From Hydrogenophilus sp. (lineage in GTDB: Bacteria; Pseudomonadota; Gammaproteobacteria; Burkholderiales; Thiobacillaceae): DNA of 64,000 nt. The notes beneath the pieces are model-generated. The model was not told the origin of the DNA. It saw only the letters and a list, made by a program, of their open reading frames with translations, and did not search any database. Positions 1-8,720 of the stretch are shown piece by piece. The first letter of the stretch is position 1, and every line of letters starts with the position of its first letter. The stretch spans positions 62,001 to 126,000 of the forward strand of contig DYFK01000010.1 in the NCBI GenBank assembly GCA_020725265.1, read 5' to 3'. The translations under genes and the position numbers were made by a program.

Positions 1-949
1 CCACCCGGTTGCCCTCCAGGCGGGCGACGCCGACCCGGTAACCGATCTTGCGGCTGCGGTTCCAGGAACCGTGTTCGGCGATGAAGATCGTGTTCCGCCA
101 GGCCGCCGGCAGGCCGGTGCCGGGATGGAAGCGCATGCCCAGGGCGGCGACATGGGGGCCGAGTTCGCGCGCCGGCGGCGTGAATTCGCGGCAGGCGCGC
201 TGGCGGAATTCCGGGTCCGGCGTGTCGCGGCCGTGGCACCAGGGGTAGCCGAAATCACGACCCGGGCGGTCGAGCCGGTTGAGTTCGTCGGGCGGGCTGT
301 CGTCGCCCAGCCAGTCGCGGCCGTTGTCGGTGAACCACAGTTCGCCGGTGCCGGGATGCCAGTCGAAGCCGACCGAGTTGCGCACGCCGCGCGCCACCAC
401 CTCGATGTTGCCGGTGGCGAGGTCGAGCCGGGTGATGGTGGCGTAGCGGTCGGGGTCGGGCGCGCAGATGTTGCAGGGCGCGCCGACCGGCACGTAGAGC
501 TTGCCGTCCGGGCCGAAGGCGATGAATTTCCAGCCATGGTGGGTTTCGGTCGGATAGGCGGCGGTGACGATTTCCGGTGCCGGAGGAGTGTCCAGCCGGC
601 TCTCGATGTCGCGCAGGCGCAGGATGCGGTCGACGGCCGAGACGTAGAGATCGCCATCGCGCCAGGCAACGCCGACCGGCAGAGCGAGGCCGCTGGCGAT
701 GACCTTGGCCGGCCCGGCCGGCTTGCCGTCGCGCAGGGGCAGGGCGTGCACCACGCCGGCGCGCATCGAGCCTACGAACAGGGTGTCGCGGCCGAGCGCC
801 ATCTGGCGGGCATTGGCGACACTGGCGTAGTGCTCGATGACGAAGCCGGGCGGCAGCCGGATGCGGTCGAGCGGAACTGGCGTGTCGGCCAGCGCGGAGC
901 CGGTGGCGAACAGGAGCGCGGCAAGGCCGGCGCGGAGCAGGGGGAACAT
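1..949 (-). CDS. PQQ-dependent sugar dehydrogenase-like protein, 3' end missing
   Basis: Exported beta-propeller oxidoreductase of the soluble glucose/sorbosone dehydrogenase type, expected to oxidise a sugar or sugar alcohol in the periplasm with PQQ. The frame opens at 949 behind a strong GGAGGT ribosome site and runs off the left edge, so only about 316 N-terminal residues are present. Residues 1-21 form a signal peptide ending SALA. Family signatures read from the sequence include LPPGFVIEHYA near the mature N-terminus, HHGWKFIAFGPDGKLYV, NSVGFDWHPGTGELWFTDNGRD, PPDELNRL, the YPWCHG segment and AEHGSWNRS. CNICAPD is a cysteine pair typical of the family. It stands head-to-head with the DUF502 gene. 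The exact substrate cannot be told from the sequence. Confidence 0.85.
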   Translation of the reverse strand, partial: MFPLLRAGLAALLFATGSALADTPVPLDRIRLPPGFVIEHYASVANARQMALGRDTLFVGSMRAGVVHALPLRDGKPAGPAKVIASGLALPVGVAWRDGDLYVSAVDRILRLRDIESRLDTPPAPEIVTAAYPTETHHGWKFIAFGPDGKLYVPVGAPCNICAPDPDRYATITRLDLATGNIEVVARGVRNSVGFDWHPGTGELWFTDNGRDWLGDDSPPDELNRLDRPGRDFGYPWCHGRDTPDPEFRQRACREFTPPARELGPHVAALGMRFHPGTGLPAAWRNTIFIAEHGSWNRSRKIGYRVGVARLEGNRV

Positions 950-1017
950 GGACCACCTCCGATAAACGGGGATCGATCCAGTTAGCATAGCGACTTCTCA
1001 ACACGGTTCGGTTCACC

Positions 1018-1728
1018 ATGGACATCCAGCCCGCCCCTACAGTTTCGCGTCCGCATTTCCTGCGTTATCTGCTGATCGGTTTCTTCACCGTCGCGCCGCT
1101 GTGGGTGACCTGGCTGGTATTCGATTTCCTGCTCGGCCTGCTCGCCGGTACTGGCGCGCCGGTGTTGCGGGCGGCGGCACGGGTGCTGCGGCCGGTTTCG
1201 GAGTGGCTGGCGGACTGGCTGTTGAACCCGGCGTTCCAGACTGTGCTGGCGGTGATCATCACCTTGGCCGGCCTGTACCTGGTCGGTGTCGCCGCATCGT
1301 TCGTGGTCGGCCGCAAGCTGATCGCCTGGATGGAAGGCCTGCTCGGCCGGTTGCCGCTGGTGCAGACCATCTACGGCGCCACCAAGCGTTTCCTGCACAC
1401 CCTGCGCAAGCCACCGGTATCCGGCCAGCGCGTGGTGCTGATCGCGTTCCCGTCGCCGGAAATGAAGGCGTTGGGTTTCGTCACCAAGGTGTTCCACGAC
1501 GTCGACAGCGGCCGCGAGCTGGCGGCGGTGTACGTGCCGACCTCGCCCAATCCGACTTCCGGCTACATCGAGATCGTGCCGATGGCGGACGTGGTGCAGA
1601 CCGACTGGAGCGTGGAGGAGGCGATGACCTTCGTGATGACCGGTGGCACCAACGCGCCGGACAGCGTGCGCTTCAGCAATCCCGCGCCGGCTCAGGTGCC
1701 GGCGCCGGCGCCGTCGAACAGCCGGTAG
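1018..1728 (+). CDS. DUF502 family inner-membrane protein
   Basis: A 236-residue DUF502 protein of unknown biochemical role. Two membrane segments are visible (about residues 17-45 and 73-97), followed by a cytosolic domain carrying family hallmarks: PLVQTIYGATKRF, VVLIAFPSPEMKALGFVT, VPTSPNPTSGYIEIVP, and a final MSVEEA-like segment (WSVEEAMTFVMTGG). The C-terminus is a proline/alanine-rich tail. The ATG at 1018 has only a weak ribosome site. The last 37 bases overlap the 3' end of the convergent diguanylate cyclase gene. Family membership is clear; DUF502 proteins have been linked to membrane or trafficking roles elsewhere, but nothing here shows the function. Confidence 0.88.
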   Translation: MDIQPAPTVSRPHFLRYLLIGFFTVAPLWVTWLVFDFLLGLLAGTGAPVLRAAARVLRPVSEWLADWLLNPAFQTVLAVIITLAGLYLVGVAASFVVGRKLIAWMEGLLGRLPLVQTIYGATKRFLHTLRKPPVSGQRVVLIAFPSPEMKALGFVTKVFHDVDSGRELAAVYVPTSPNPTSGYIEIVPMADVVQTDWSVEEAMTFVMTGGTNAPDSVRFSNPAPAQVPAPAPSNSR

Positions 1729-4442
1729 CGGTTCCTGCCGTCCTGCTTGGCCTGGTACAGGGCCGCGTCGGCGTGGCGCAGCAATTGCTCGGCGTCGCCG
1801 GGGTCGCGCGGGTACAGGGTCACGCCCAGGCTGGCGGACACGCGCGCCTCGATCCCGCCGATCCGGACCGGTTCCGAGGCCGCCCGCAGCAGGCGGTCGA
1901 GCACCGGCCGCCAGTCGTCGTCGCCATCCAGACCGGCGAGCACGGCGACGAACTCGTCACCACCGACCCGGGCCAGGGTGTCGTCCTCGCGCAGCGTCGC
2001 TTCCATGCGCCGGGCGAGCTGGATCAGCAGTTCATCGCCGACGCCGTGGCCATGCGCGTCGTTGATCGCCTTGAAGCCATCCAGATCCAGATAGGCCACC
2101 GCCAGCAGCCGGCCCTGGCGGCGGGCCTGGCGCATGGCCTGGTCCAGCCGGTCGGCCAGCAGGATCCGGTTGGGCAGGCCGGTGAGGGCATCGTGATGGG
2201 CGACGCGCTCCAGTTGCCGTTGGTGCCTTTTGATTGGCGTGATGTCGGTGAACAGGGCGACGTGATGGCGGATCCGGCCGGAGTCGTCGCGCACCACGCT
2301 GACCGTGAGCAGTTCCGCGTAGATTTCGCCGTCGCGGCGACGATTCCAGATTTCGCCGTTCCAATATCCCTGTTCCGCCAGCGCCCGCCACATGCCGGCG
2401 TAGAACTCGCTGGTCTGCCGGCCGGATTTGAACAGGCCGGGCGTGGCGCCGAGGAGTTCCTCGCGCGAGTAGCCGGTGATGCGCAGACAGGCGTCGTTGG
2501 CCTCGACGATGCGGTTGTCGGCGTCGGTGATCAGGATGCCCTCGCGGGCGTGCGTGAACACGCTCGCGGCCAGGCGCAGGCGGGCTTCCGCGCGCTTGCG
2601 CTCGGTGATGTCGTGGACGATGGTGAACAGGATGCGCTGCCCGGCCACGACCACCGGCGTCGAATAGACCTCGACGTCGCGGATTTCGCCATCGGCGAGC
2701 CGGTGCGGGAAATTGAAATAGTTGCGTTCCTCGCTGAGCGCGCGCGCGCGTTCCGCCGCGATTTCCGCCGGCGGCAGCATGTTGATCCGCTCGATCGGCA
2801 TGCCCGACAGTACCTCGCGCGGATAGCCGTAGAACTTGGCGGCGGCGTGGTTGGCGCCGAGGATGACGCCGCTGGCGGGCTCGATCATCAGCATCACCGA
2901 ATGGTTCTTCTCGAAGAACTGGCGGAAGCGGGCCTCGCTTTCGTGCAGCGCGGTCTCCGCGCGCTTGCGCTCGGTGATGTCGTGCCAGACGCAGAGGATG
3001 GCGGCGCGACCGTCGATCCGGATCGGCGTCAGGCTGACGTCGGCGTAAAGCGGCACGCCGTCGGCGCGGCGGTGGACCCATTCGAACTGGATGGTGCCTT
3101 CGGCGGCGGCGGTGAGCAGGCGTTCGGCCTTGCCGGTGGAATCCTCGCCGTCCGGTTGCCGGGCCGGCGACAGATCGGCTGGCGAATGGCCGAGCACCGC
3201 CCGCCGGTCGACGTGACCGAGCGCGGACAGCGCCGCCCGGTTGCAGTCGAGGAAGTGGCCATCGACCAGGATCCACATCGGCTCCGGCGATTCCTCGAAC
3301 AGCGTGGAAAAGCGCTGGCGGGCCTGGCGCAGGCGCCGGTTCTGCCGGGCCAGGACGAGGCCACCGCCGATCAGCACCAGAAGCAGACCGGCCGCCACCA
3401 GGATGGCGGGGGCATGTCGTTGCCAGAGATCGGCGAGGGTGAATGCCGGTGGCGCGTCGTAGGGTGGCAGGCGCAGGTCGCGCGCCAGTTGTTCCACGGG
3501 CTGGTAATCGGCCGGTGGCGCGAAACCGTCGATGCCGGCCGCGCGCGCGGCCGGATCGGTGCTTTCCAGCGCGAACAGGGCGCTGGCGATGCGGCGGGTC
3601 AGTCTGGCGTCGACATGCGGCAGGGCGACGAACGGCCAGGCCGGATACAGGCGCGTCGAGGCCCGGTACGGGAAACCGGGGTGCTCGCGCGCGCCGATCA
3701 CGCGCAGGCGCCGGATATCCAGGCTGGATTCGCGCGCCATCGATTCAAGGATGCCGGTGCGGACGAAACCGGCGTCGGCGCGGCCGGTCAGCACCGCCTC
3801 GACGACCGCGTCGTGACCGCCGACCTGGAGCAGGCGCAGATCGTCGGCGGCGCTCAGGCCGGCTTCCAGGAGTTCATAGGCCTGGGCCTGATAGCCGCCG
3901 AGATGCTTGGCGCCGGGGATGGCGATCACGCGGTCGCGCAGATCGGTCAACCGGGTGATGTCGTCGCGGTCGGCGCGCGTCAGGATGACGCCACCGAGCC
4001 GGTCGGCGGGCATGCCGTCGGCCAGGTCGACCTGAGTCGCGAGCGCGCCGGTGAGCCGGTTGCGCGCGCGCAGGATCAGGTAATGGCTGGGGTTGGTGAA
4101 GATCAGGTCGAGCTCGCCGAGCGCCAGCGCCGCTTCCATCGCGGTCTGGTCGAGGATGCGCAGTTCGACGCGGGTGTCGCCGAGCTGCCGGCCGAGATGA
4201 TCGGCCAGCGGTTGGTAGCGGGCGACCATCACCGGTTTCGGCCGGAAGGCATAGACGCCGAGGATGAGCGTGCGTTCGGTGGCGCCGACCAGCGCCGACG
4301 CGATCAGCATCAGCACGCCCAGAAACAGGGCGAGCGCCCGGACGCCGGCGGGCGCTCCGGAACCGCCGTTCCGACGCGCCGGCGGGTGGGACATGGCGGG
4401 ACCGGAATTCAAAAGCCACCGGTCGAAAAAAACTGGACGCAT
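1692..4442 (-). CDS. PhnD-like sensor / triple PAS / GGDEF diguanylate cyclase
   Basis: A 916-residue membrane sensor predicted to make c-di-GMP. Order: TM segment (about 34-54), a periplasmic PhnD-like substrate-binding domain (about 58-320, with LILGVYAFRPKP and FTNPSHYLILR), a second TM (about 344-364), three PAS domains (about 378-500, 505-625, 630-745), and GGDEF (750-912). The catalytic motif is an intact GGDEF, preceded five residues upstream by REDD, an RxxD inhibitory site, so the cyclase should be active and product-inhibited. The start at 4442 has a GAGGAAG ribosome site; Met17 lacks one. The binding domain family takes phosphonate/phosphite-like anions, but the ligand here is unknown. 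It is divergent from the first antiporter operon. Confidence 0.9.
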   Translation of the reverse strand: MRPVFFDRWLLNSGPAMSHPPARRNGGSGAPAGVRALALFLGVLMLIASALVGATERTLILGVYAFRPKPVMVARYQPLADHLGRQLGDTRVELRILDQTAMEAALALGELDLIFTNPSHYLILRARNRLTGALATQVDLADGMPADRLGGVILTRADRDDITRLTDLRDRVIAIPGAKHLGGYQAQAYELLEAGLSAADDLRLLQVGGHDAVVEAVLTGRADAGFVRTGILESMARESSLDIRRLRVIGAREHPGFPYRASTRLYPAWPFVALPHVDARLTRRIASALFALESTDPAARAAGIDGFAPPADYQPVEQLARDLRLPPYDAPPAFTLADLWQRHAPAILVAAGLLLVLIGGGLVLARQNRRLRQARQRFSTLFEESPEPMWILVDGHFLDCNRAALSALGHVDRRAVLGHSPADLSPARQPDGEDSTGKAERLLTAAAEGTIQFEWVHRRADGVPLYADVSLTPIRIDGRAAILCVWHDITERKRAETALHESEARFRQFFEKNHSVMLMIEPASGVILGANHAAAKFYGYPREVLSGMPIERINMLPPAEIAAERARALSEERNYFNFPHRLADGEIRDVEVYSTPVVVAGQRILFTIVHDITERKRAEARLRLAASVFTHAREGILITDADNRIVEANDACLRITGYSREELLGATPGLFKSGRQTSEFYAGMWRALAEQGYWNGEIWNRRRDGEIYAELLTVSVVRDDSGRIRHHVALFTDITPIKRHQRQLERVAHHDALTGLPNRILLADRLDQAMRQARRQGRLLAVAYLDLDGFKAINDAHGHGVGDELLIQLARRMEATLREDDTLARVGGDEFVAVLAGLDGDDDWRPVLDRLLRAASEPVRIGGIEARVSASLGVTLYPRDPGDAEQLLRHADAALYQAKQDGRNRYRLFDGAGAGT

Positions 4443-4574
4443 GGTCTTCCTCGGGCCATTTCATCGAACCACCGCCGGTGGGGGCGCCGCCGACGATATG
4501 GATTCATTCTAGCCGTTCGAGGCTTGCGCGGATGCGTCCGTGCGTGGTGTCCCGCCACGGTTTAGACTGTGCGC

Positions 4575-4622
4575 GCCGCCGGACCGGGTACGAACCGGCC
4601 CTGAACCGGGAACACCGGCGGC
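4575..4622. promoter_or_regulatory. Inverted repeat enclosing phased ACCGG repeats upstream of the antiporter operon
   Basis: GCCGCCGG at 4575-4582 is matched by CCGGCGGC at 4615-4622. Between them ACCGG recurs at 4583, 4594 and 4605 (11-base steps) and again at 4614. The element ends 30 bases before the mnhE-like start. It could be an operator or a leader RNA structure; nothing shows which. Confidence 0.35.
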
Positions 4623-4652
4623 TGATGACGATCCACACGCGATGATCAAAAA

Positions 4653-5180
4653 ATGGCCGAACCCGCCGGTATGCCGATACCCCCCTCCATGCTCGCCCTG
4701 ATCGGGCGCGCCGCGCTGTTCGCCGGCTTGTGGTGGGCGCTCGCCGAGGGCGCGGCGCGCGACTGGGGTGTCGGTCTGGTCAGCGTGGTCCTGGCGGTGG
4801 CCACCAGCGCTTGGCTATGGCCACCGACGACGACACGGCTGTCCCCATCCGGATTGCTCCGCTTCCTCGTCTTCTTCCTCTGGCAGTCGGTGCGCGGCGG
4901 CGTCCTGGTGGCGCGCCTGGCCTTGCACCCGCGCCTCCGGCTGCGCCCGGAGGTCCGCCGCTTCCGCCTGCGGCTGCCACCGGGGGCGGGCCGCGTACTG
5001 CTGGCCGATACCCTGAGCCTGTTGCCGGGAACGGTCAGCGCCGGGTTTGGCGAGGATGATCTCCGGCTGCACGTGCTCGACCGCGATCTGGTGGTCGAGG
5101 CTGACTTGCGTGCCGCCGAGGCGGTGGTGGCCGGTCTGCTCGGCCTCGAACTGGAACGGCCGGAGGTGACCGGTGCCTGA
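4653..5180 (+). CDS. mnhE: Mrp/Mnh antiporter subunit E (first system)
   Basis: First gene of an antiporter operon; subunit E is a small membrane protein needed for assembly of Mrp-type cation/proton antiporters. The 175-residue product has two N-terminal membrane segments (about 12-58), a third around 65-90, and the cytosolic family core ADTLSLLPGTVSAGF followed by LRLHVLDRD, which matches the LxxxITLTPGTxS signature. The ATG at 4653 follows an A-run without a clear ribosome site; Met7 is an alternative. Its 3' end overlaps the next gene, whose GTG start lies inside this frame. It shares the family core with the second-system subunit E at 41371 but is clearly diverged from it. Confidence 0.88.
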   Translation: MAEPAGMPIPPSMLALIGRAALFAGLWWALAEGAARDWGVGLVSVVLAVATSAWLWPPTTTRLSPSGLLRFLVFFLWQSVRGGVLVARLALHPRLRLRPEVRRFRLRLPPGAGRVLLADTLSLLPGTVSAGFGEDDLRLHVLDRDLVVEADLRAAEAVVAGLLGLELERPEVTGA

Positions 5181-5457
5181 GTGGCTGGCCGCCTTCCTGC
5201 TCGCCAACCTGCTGGTGGCGCTGCGCTGGGTGATGCGTGGGCCGACCCAGGCCGACCGCATGCTCGCCGCGCTGCTGTTCGGCACCACCGGTGTCGCCAT
5301 CCTGTTGCTGCTGCACGAAGCCATGGCCAGCCCGGCGCTGCTCGACGCCGCGCTGGTGTTCGCGCTGCTCGCCGCCATCGCCGGCGCCGCCTTCGCGCAG
5401 CGTGCCTGGCGCGACGAAACACCGGCGGCATCGGAGGCCGATCATGACCGGGATTGA
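5173..5457 (+). CDS. mnhF: Mrp/Mnh antiporter subunit F (first system)
   Basis: Small hydrophobic subunit F (94 residues, three predicted membrane helices). The conserved segment RWVMRGPTQADRMLAALLFG corresponds to the family RxxxGPTxxDRxxA motif between helices 1 and 2. Translation starts at GTG 5173 with GGAGGTG eight bases upstream; the frame overlaps the subunit E stop by 8 bases and the subunit G start by 14, so the genes are probably translationally coupled. The C-terminal tail is short and charged. Confidence 0.87.
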   Translation: MPEWLAAFLLANLLVALRWVMRGPTQADRMLAALLFGTTGVAILLLLHEAMASPALLDAALVFALLAAIAGAAFAQRAWRDETPAASEADHDRD

Positions 5458-5767
5458 CGCGATCGGCGCCGCGCTGCTCTGGATCGGCGCCGGATTCTTC
5501 CTGGCCGGCACCATCGGTCTGCTGCGTTTTCCCGATGTCTATGCCCGCCTGCACGCGCTCGCCAAGGTCGACAACCTCGGCCTCGGCTTCATCGCGCTCG
5601 GTCTGGCGTTGCGCGCCGACAGCCTGGCGAGCGCGCTCAAGTTGCTGCTGGTCTGGCTGCTCGCGCTGTTCGCCAGCGCCACGATCAGCTACCTGATCGC
5701 GCGGCGCGCGCTCGCGCGCGGCATCGAGCCGGTGGCGGAGATGGGCGCCGATGGAGACCAGCGATGA
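5444..5767 (+). CDS. mnhG: Mrp/Mnh antiporter subunit G (first system)
   Basis: Subunit G, 107 residues with three membrane helices. The family motif GLLRFPDVYARLHALAKVDN is seen at about residues 25-44, matching the RFPDxYxRxHAxxK signature. The start is ATG 5444, placed by GGAGG at 5433-5437. It overlaps subunit F by 14 bases and its TGA shares an ATGA with the following gene. In Mrp complexes E, F and G lie together at one flank of the assembly. Confidence 0.88.
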   Translation: MTGIDAIGAALLWIGAGFFLAGTIGLLRFPDVYARLHALAKVDNLGLGFIALGLALRADSLASALKLLLVWLLALFASATISYLIARRALARGIEPVAEMGADGDQR

Positions 5768-6042
5768 CCGAGCTGGCCGATTTCGGCGTGTTCGACGTGC
5801 TGCTCGCGCTGGCCCTGCTCGGTAGCGCCTGGCGCGCGCTGGCGGCGCCCGATCTGTTCAAGGCGACGGTGTTGTTCATCGTCTTCGGCCTGCTCATGGC
5901 GTTGGCCTGGGCGCGTCTGGCGGCGCCCGACATCGTCCTGGCCGAGGCCGCCATCGGCGCCGGCCTGACCGGGGCGTTGCTGCTCGACGCGGTCGGCCAT
6001 CTGCGCGCGCGGCGGCGCGCGCGCGAGGAGGACGGGCGATGA
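5764..6042 (+). CDS. DUF4040 / MbhD-like antiporter subunit
   Basis: A 92-residue membrane protein equivalent to the MbhD piece of archaeal membrane-bound hydrogenase and to a C-terminal slice of MrpA (DUF4040). Three helices are predicted; the signature AAPDLFKATVLFIVFGLLMA and LAAPDIVLAEAAIGAGLTGA matches the conserved DxxxAxxxxxxxG..APDVAxTE region, with the family acidic residues present. It starts within an ATGA overlap with subunit G and ends in another ATGA overlap with the next gene. The second Mrp operon of this window instead carries this segment inside its large A subunit. Confidence 0.85.
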   Translation: MTELADFGVFDVLLALALLGSAWRALAAPDLFKATVLFIVFGLLMALAWARLAAPDIVLAEAAIGAGLTGALLLDAVGHLRARRRAREEDGR

Positions 6043-6743
6043 GCGGGAGCCCGGGTGCTGGCCGTTCGCGGATCGTGACCTGGGCGGTGGTCGGCTTGTG
6101 CCTGGGCCTGGCCGGCGCGCTTGCCTGGGCCATGCTCGACCTGCCGGCGCCGTCGACGCGCCTGCCCGGACAGGTCGCCGCGCAGCTCGAACGCAGCGGC
6201 GTCGAGCATCCGGTCACCGCCGTGCTGCTCAATTTCCGTGGTTACGACACCCTGTTGGAAATCGCCGTGCTGTTGCTGGCGCTGCTCGGCATGCTCGCCG
6301 CCGGTGTCGCTCCGCGCGCCAGCGCGCCGCTCGGCGCCTCGTCCATGCTCGCCGCGCTGGCGCGCGCGCTGGCGCCGCTGATGGTGCTGGTGGCCGGCTA
6401 CCTGCTGTGGGCCGGCGCGTTCCGACCAGGCGGCGCGTTCCAGGCCGGCGCGGTGCTGGCGGCGGCCGGCGTGCTGCTGCGCCTGGCCGGCTTCCTGCCG
6501 GCCTGGACCCGGCCGGGCGCCGCGCTGCGCATGGCGCTGGCCGCTGGTTTCGCGCTGTTTCTGGCGATCGCCGCGCTCGGCCTGACCGAAGGCGCGCTGC
6601 TGCGTTATCCGGAACCATCCGCCGGCGCGCTGATCCTGGCCATCGAATCGGGCCTGACCTTCTCGCTCGGTCTGATTCTGGCCGGGCTGTTCCTGGCCGG
6701 GCCGGAACTGCCGCGCCGCGAGGACGGCGGGGGCACGCCATGA
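6039..6743 (+). CDS. mnhB: MnhB-domain antiporter subunit (MbhE+MbhF-like fusion)
   Basis: A 234-residue membrane protein that appears to join an MbhE-like N-terminal part with an MnhB/MbhF domain. Around residues 60-85, LLNFRGYDTLLEIAVLLLAL matches the FRGFDTxGE segment that precedes the B domain in MrpA proteins; from about residue 105 the B domain follows, with FRPGGAFQAGAVLAAAGVLL replacing the usual PGGGFIAG motif. About six helices are predicted. ATGA overlaps link it to both neighbours. It is probably a structural channel-lining subunit rather than an independent transporter. Confidence 0.82.
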   Translation: MSGSPGAGRSRIVTWAVVGLCLGLAGALAWAMLDLPAPSTRLPGQVAAQLERSGVEHPVTAVLLNFRGYDTLLEIAVLLLALLGMLAAGVAPRASAPLGASSMLAALARALAPLMVLVAGYLLWAGAFRPGGAFQAGAVLAAAGVLLRLAGFLPAWTRPGAALRMALAAGFALFLAIAALGLTEGALLRYPEPSAGALILAIESGLTFSLGLILAGLFLAGPELPRREDGGGTP

Positions 6744-7069
6744 GCCTGGGCCTGTTCTACGCGCTGCTCGGTGGCGGCCTGTTCGCGCTCGGCCTGGCCG
6801 GATTGATCCTGCGCCCGCATCTGCTCGCCAAGATCATCGGTTTCAACGTCATGGGCAGCGGTGCCTTCCTGGTTCTGGTCGGTCTGGGCAGCCGCGACGG
6901 CGTCGCCGACCCGGTGCCGCAGGCCATGGTCCTGACCGGCATCGTCGTCGCCGTCGCCGCCACCGCGCTGGCGCTGGCGCTGGCGCGGCGCCTGCTGGAG
7001 CTGTCCGGCGACATGGTGTTGCCGGGGGAACGCCTCCGCCCGGGGGAGGACGACGATGCCGACGCCTGA
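6740..7069 (+). CDS. mnhC: Mrp/Mnh antiporter subunit C (NuoK-like)
   Basis: A 109-residue NuoK/MrpC-family subunit with three helices. LAKIIGFNVMGSGAFLVLVG matches the conserved NxxxxGxNLF-type helix, and DPVPQAMVLTGIVVAVAATA matches the DPLPQALVLTAIVI signature of subunit C. The ATG at 6740 shares ATGA with the preceding stop; the 3' end overlaps the subunit D start by 14 bases. The charged tail carries that gene's ribosome site. Confidence 0.9.
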   Translation: MSLGLFYALLGGGLFALGLAGLILRPHLLAKIIGFNVMGSGAFLVLVGLGSRDGVADPVPQAMVLTGIVVAVAATALALALARRLLELSGDMVLPGERLRPGEDDDADA

Positions 7070-8510
7070 GGCGTTCGATCCGCTGCCCTGGCTGATCCTG
7101 CTGCCGCTGGCCTGGGCCACCGCAGCCTTCGCGCTCGGCCCCGGACGCGGTGCCCGCCTGGCCATCGCCGGCCTGGCCGCGCAACTGGCGCTGGCGCTGA
7201 TCCTGGCCGGGCAGGTTCTGGCCGGCGGTGCCCGCGCGCACGCGGTCGGCGGTTGGGGCGCGCCGCTCGGCATCGACCTGATGGTGGATGGCCTGGCCGC
7301 GCTGATGCTGTTGATGACGGCGGTGGTGGCATTGCCCATCGCCATCTACGCGCGTGGCTATTTCCGCGCCAGACCGAAGGGGGGGGAATGGTTCTGGCCG
7401 CTCGCCGGTTTTCTGGTGGCCGCGCTTGACGCGCTGTTCCTGGCCGCCGACCTGTTCAACCTGTACGTCACCCTGGAACTGCTCGGCCTGGCGGCGGTGG
7501 GCCTGACCGCCGCCGCCGGCGATCGCGCGGCGGTGGCCGCCGGCCTGCGCTACCTGCTGGCCACGCTGCTGGGTTCCGGCGCCTACCTGCTCGGCGTCGC
7601 GCTGCTCTATGGCGCGCATGGTTCGGTCTCGCTGACGGTGCTGGCGCCGGCGGTGGCCGCCGATCCGGCGCCGGCCGCCGCGCTGGCGCTGGCGCTGGTG
7701 GTGGCCGGCATGGCGCTGAAGACAGCGCTGTTCCCGTTCCATTTCTGGCTGCCACCGGCGCATGGTGGCGCCGCCAGCCCGGTCTCCGCGCTGCTGTCCG
7801 CGCTGGTGATCAAGGCTTCGTTCTATCTGCTGTTGCGGCTCTGGCTGGATCTGTTCGCGCCGCTGGTGTCGGTGTCGGCGGCGCAACTGCTCGGTCTGCT
7901 CGGGGCGGGCGCCATCCTCTGGGGCTCGGCGCTGGCCCTGGTCCAGACTCGTTTGAAGATGCTGGTGGCCTATTCCACGGTGGCCCAGATCGGCTACCTG
8001 TTCCTGCTGTTCCCGCTCGCCACCGGAGTTTCCGCCACCGCCGCCGAGGCCGCGGTCCAGGGCGGCGTCATGCAGGCGTTGTCGCACGCCTTGGCCAAGG
8101 CGGCCATGTTCGCGGCGGCCGGCGGCATGATCGTCGCCGTCGGCCGCGACGACATCGCCCGGCTCGGTGGCATCGCCGGCCGGGTGCCGCTGACCCTGTT
8201 CACCTTTGGCCTGGCCGGCGTCACCCTGATGGGCCTGCCGCCCTCGGGAGGCTTCTCGGCCAAGTGGCTGCTGCTCATGGCCGCGCTGGAAAGCGGCCAG
8301 TGGTGGTGGGTGGTGGTCATGGTGGTCGGCGGCCTGCTCGCCGCCGCCTATGTCTTCAAGGTGCTGCGTCAGGCGTTCCCGCCGGCCGAGCCCGGCGATC
8401 TCGTCCACCGCGTCCCGCGCGCCATGGAATGGAGCGGCTTCGCGCTCGCCGTCGGCGGCATCCTGCTCGGATTGTTCGGCGCCGGACCATTGGCGTTGCT
8501 GGCGGTTTGA
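7056..8510 (+). CDS. mnhD: Mrp/Mnh antiporter subunit D-like proton-translocating protein (first system)
   Basis: A 484-residue member of the NuoL/M/N-MrpA/D family with about 14 membrane helices. Residues proposed to carry ions across the membrane are all present: the TM5 glutamate in FNLYVTLELLGLA, the TM7 lysine in [14 protein letters not shown], the TM8 lysine in VIKASFYLLLR and the TM12 lysine in FSAKWLL. The start at 7056 has a GGGGGAGGA ribosome site within the end of subunit C. It closes the E-F-G-DUF4040-B-C-D operon. It should be the active antiporter subunit of this set; whether it exchanges Na+, K+ or only H+ cannot be read from sequence. Confidence 0.9.
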   Translation: MPTPEAFDPLPWLILLPLAWATAAFALGPGRGARLAIAGLAAQLALALILAGQVLAGGARAHAVGGWGAPLGIDLMVDGLAALMLLMTAVVALPIAIYARGYFRARPKGGEWFWPLAGFLVAALDALFLAADLFNLYVTLELLGLAAVGLTAAAGDRAAVAAGLRYLLATLLGSGAYLLGVALLYGAHGSVSLTVLAPAVAADPAPAAALALALVVAGMALKTALFPFHFWLPPAHGGAASPVSALLSALVIKASFYLLLRLWLDLFAPLVSVSAAQLLGLLGAGAILWGSALALVQTRLKMLVAYSTVAQIGYLFLLFPLATGVSATAAEAAVQGGVMQALSHALAKAAMFAAAGGMIVAVGRDDIARLGGIAGRVPLTLFTFGLAGVTLMGLPPSGGFSAKWLLLMAALESGQWWWVVVMVVGGLLAAAYVFKVLRQAFPPAEPGDLVHRVPRAMEWSGFALAVGGILLGLFGAGPLALLAV

Positions 8511-8720
8511 GGGGCCGGATTCCGTTTCGTCGCGGCGCGCGATGATCGGATGGCGGTTCGGTTGTGATGCGTAGGGGTATCCCTGGGCTGGTCGTCGGGC
8601 GTTTTTTGTTCCGGTACGCCAGAACCAATGGAATGTATTAGATGAATCCCTTATATTTCACGGCGTTCGCAAGGCAACCGCGAATCCAAGAGGTTGCGTC
8701 TGAATCCGCCTGGAGTCTCC

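Noticed and set aside
1101-4565. A long plus-strand open frame of more than 1100 codons.
   Set aside because: It covers the DUF502 gene out of frame and is antisense to the PAS-GGDEF gene, both of which have clear motifs. The translation shows only compositional bias.
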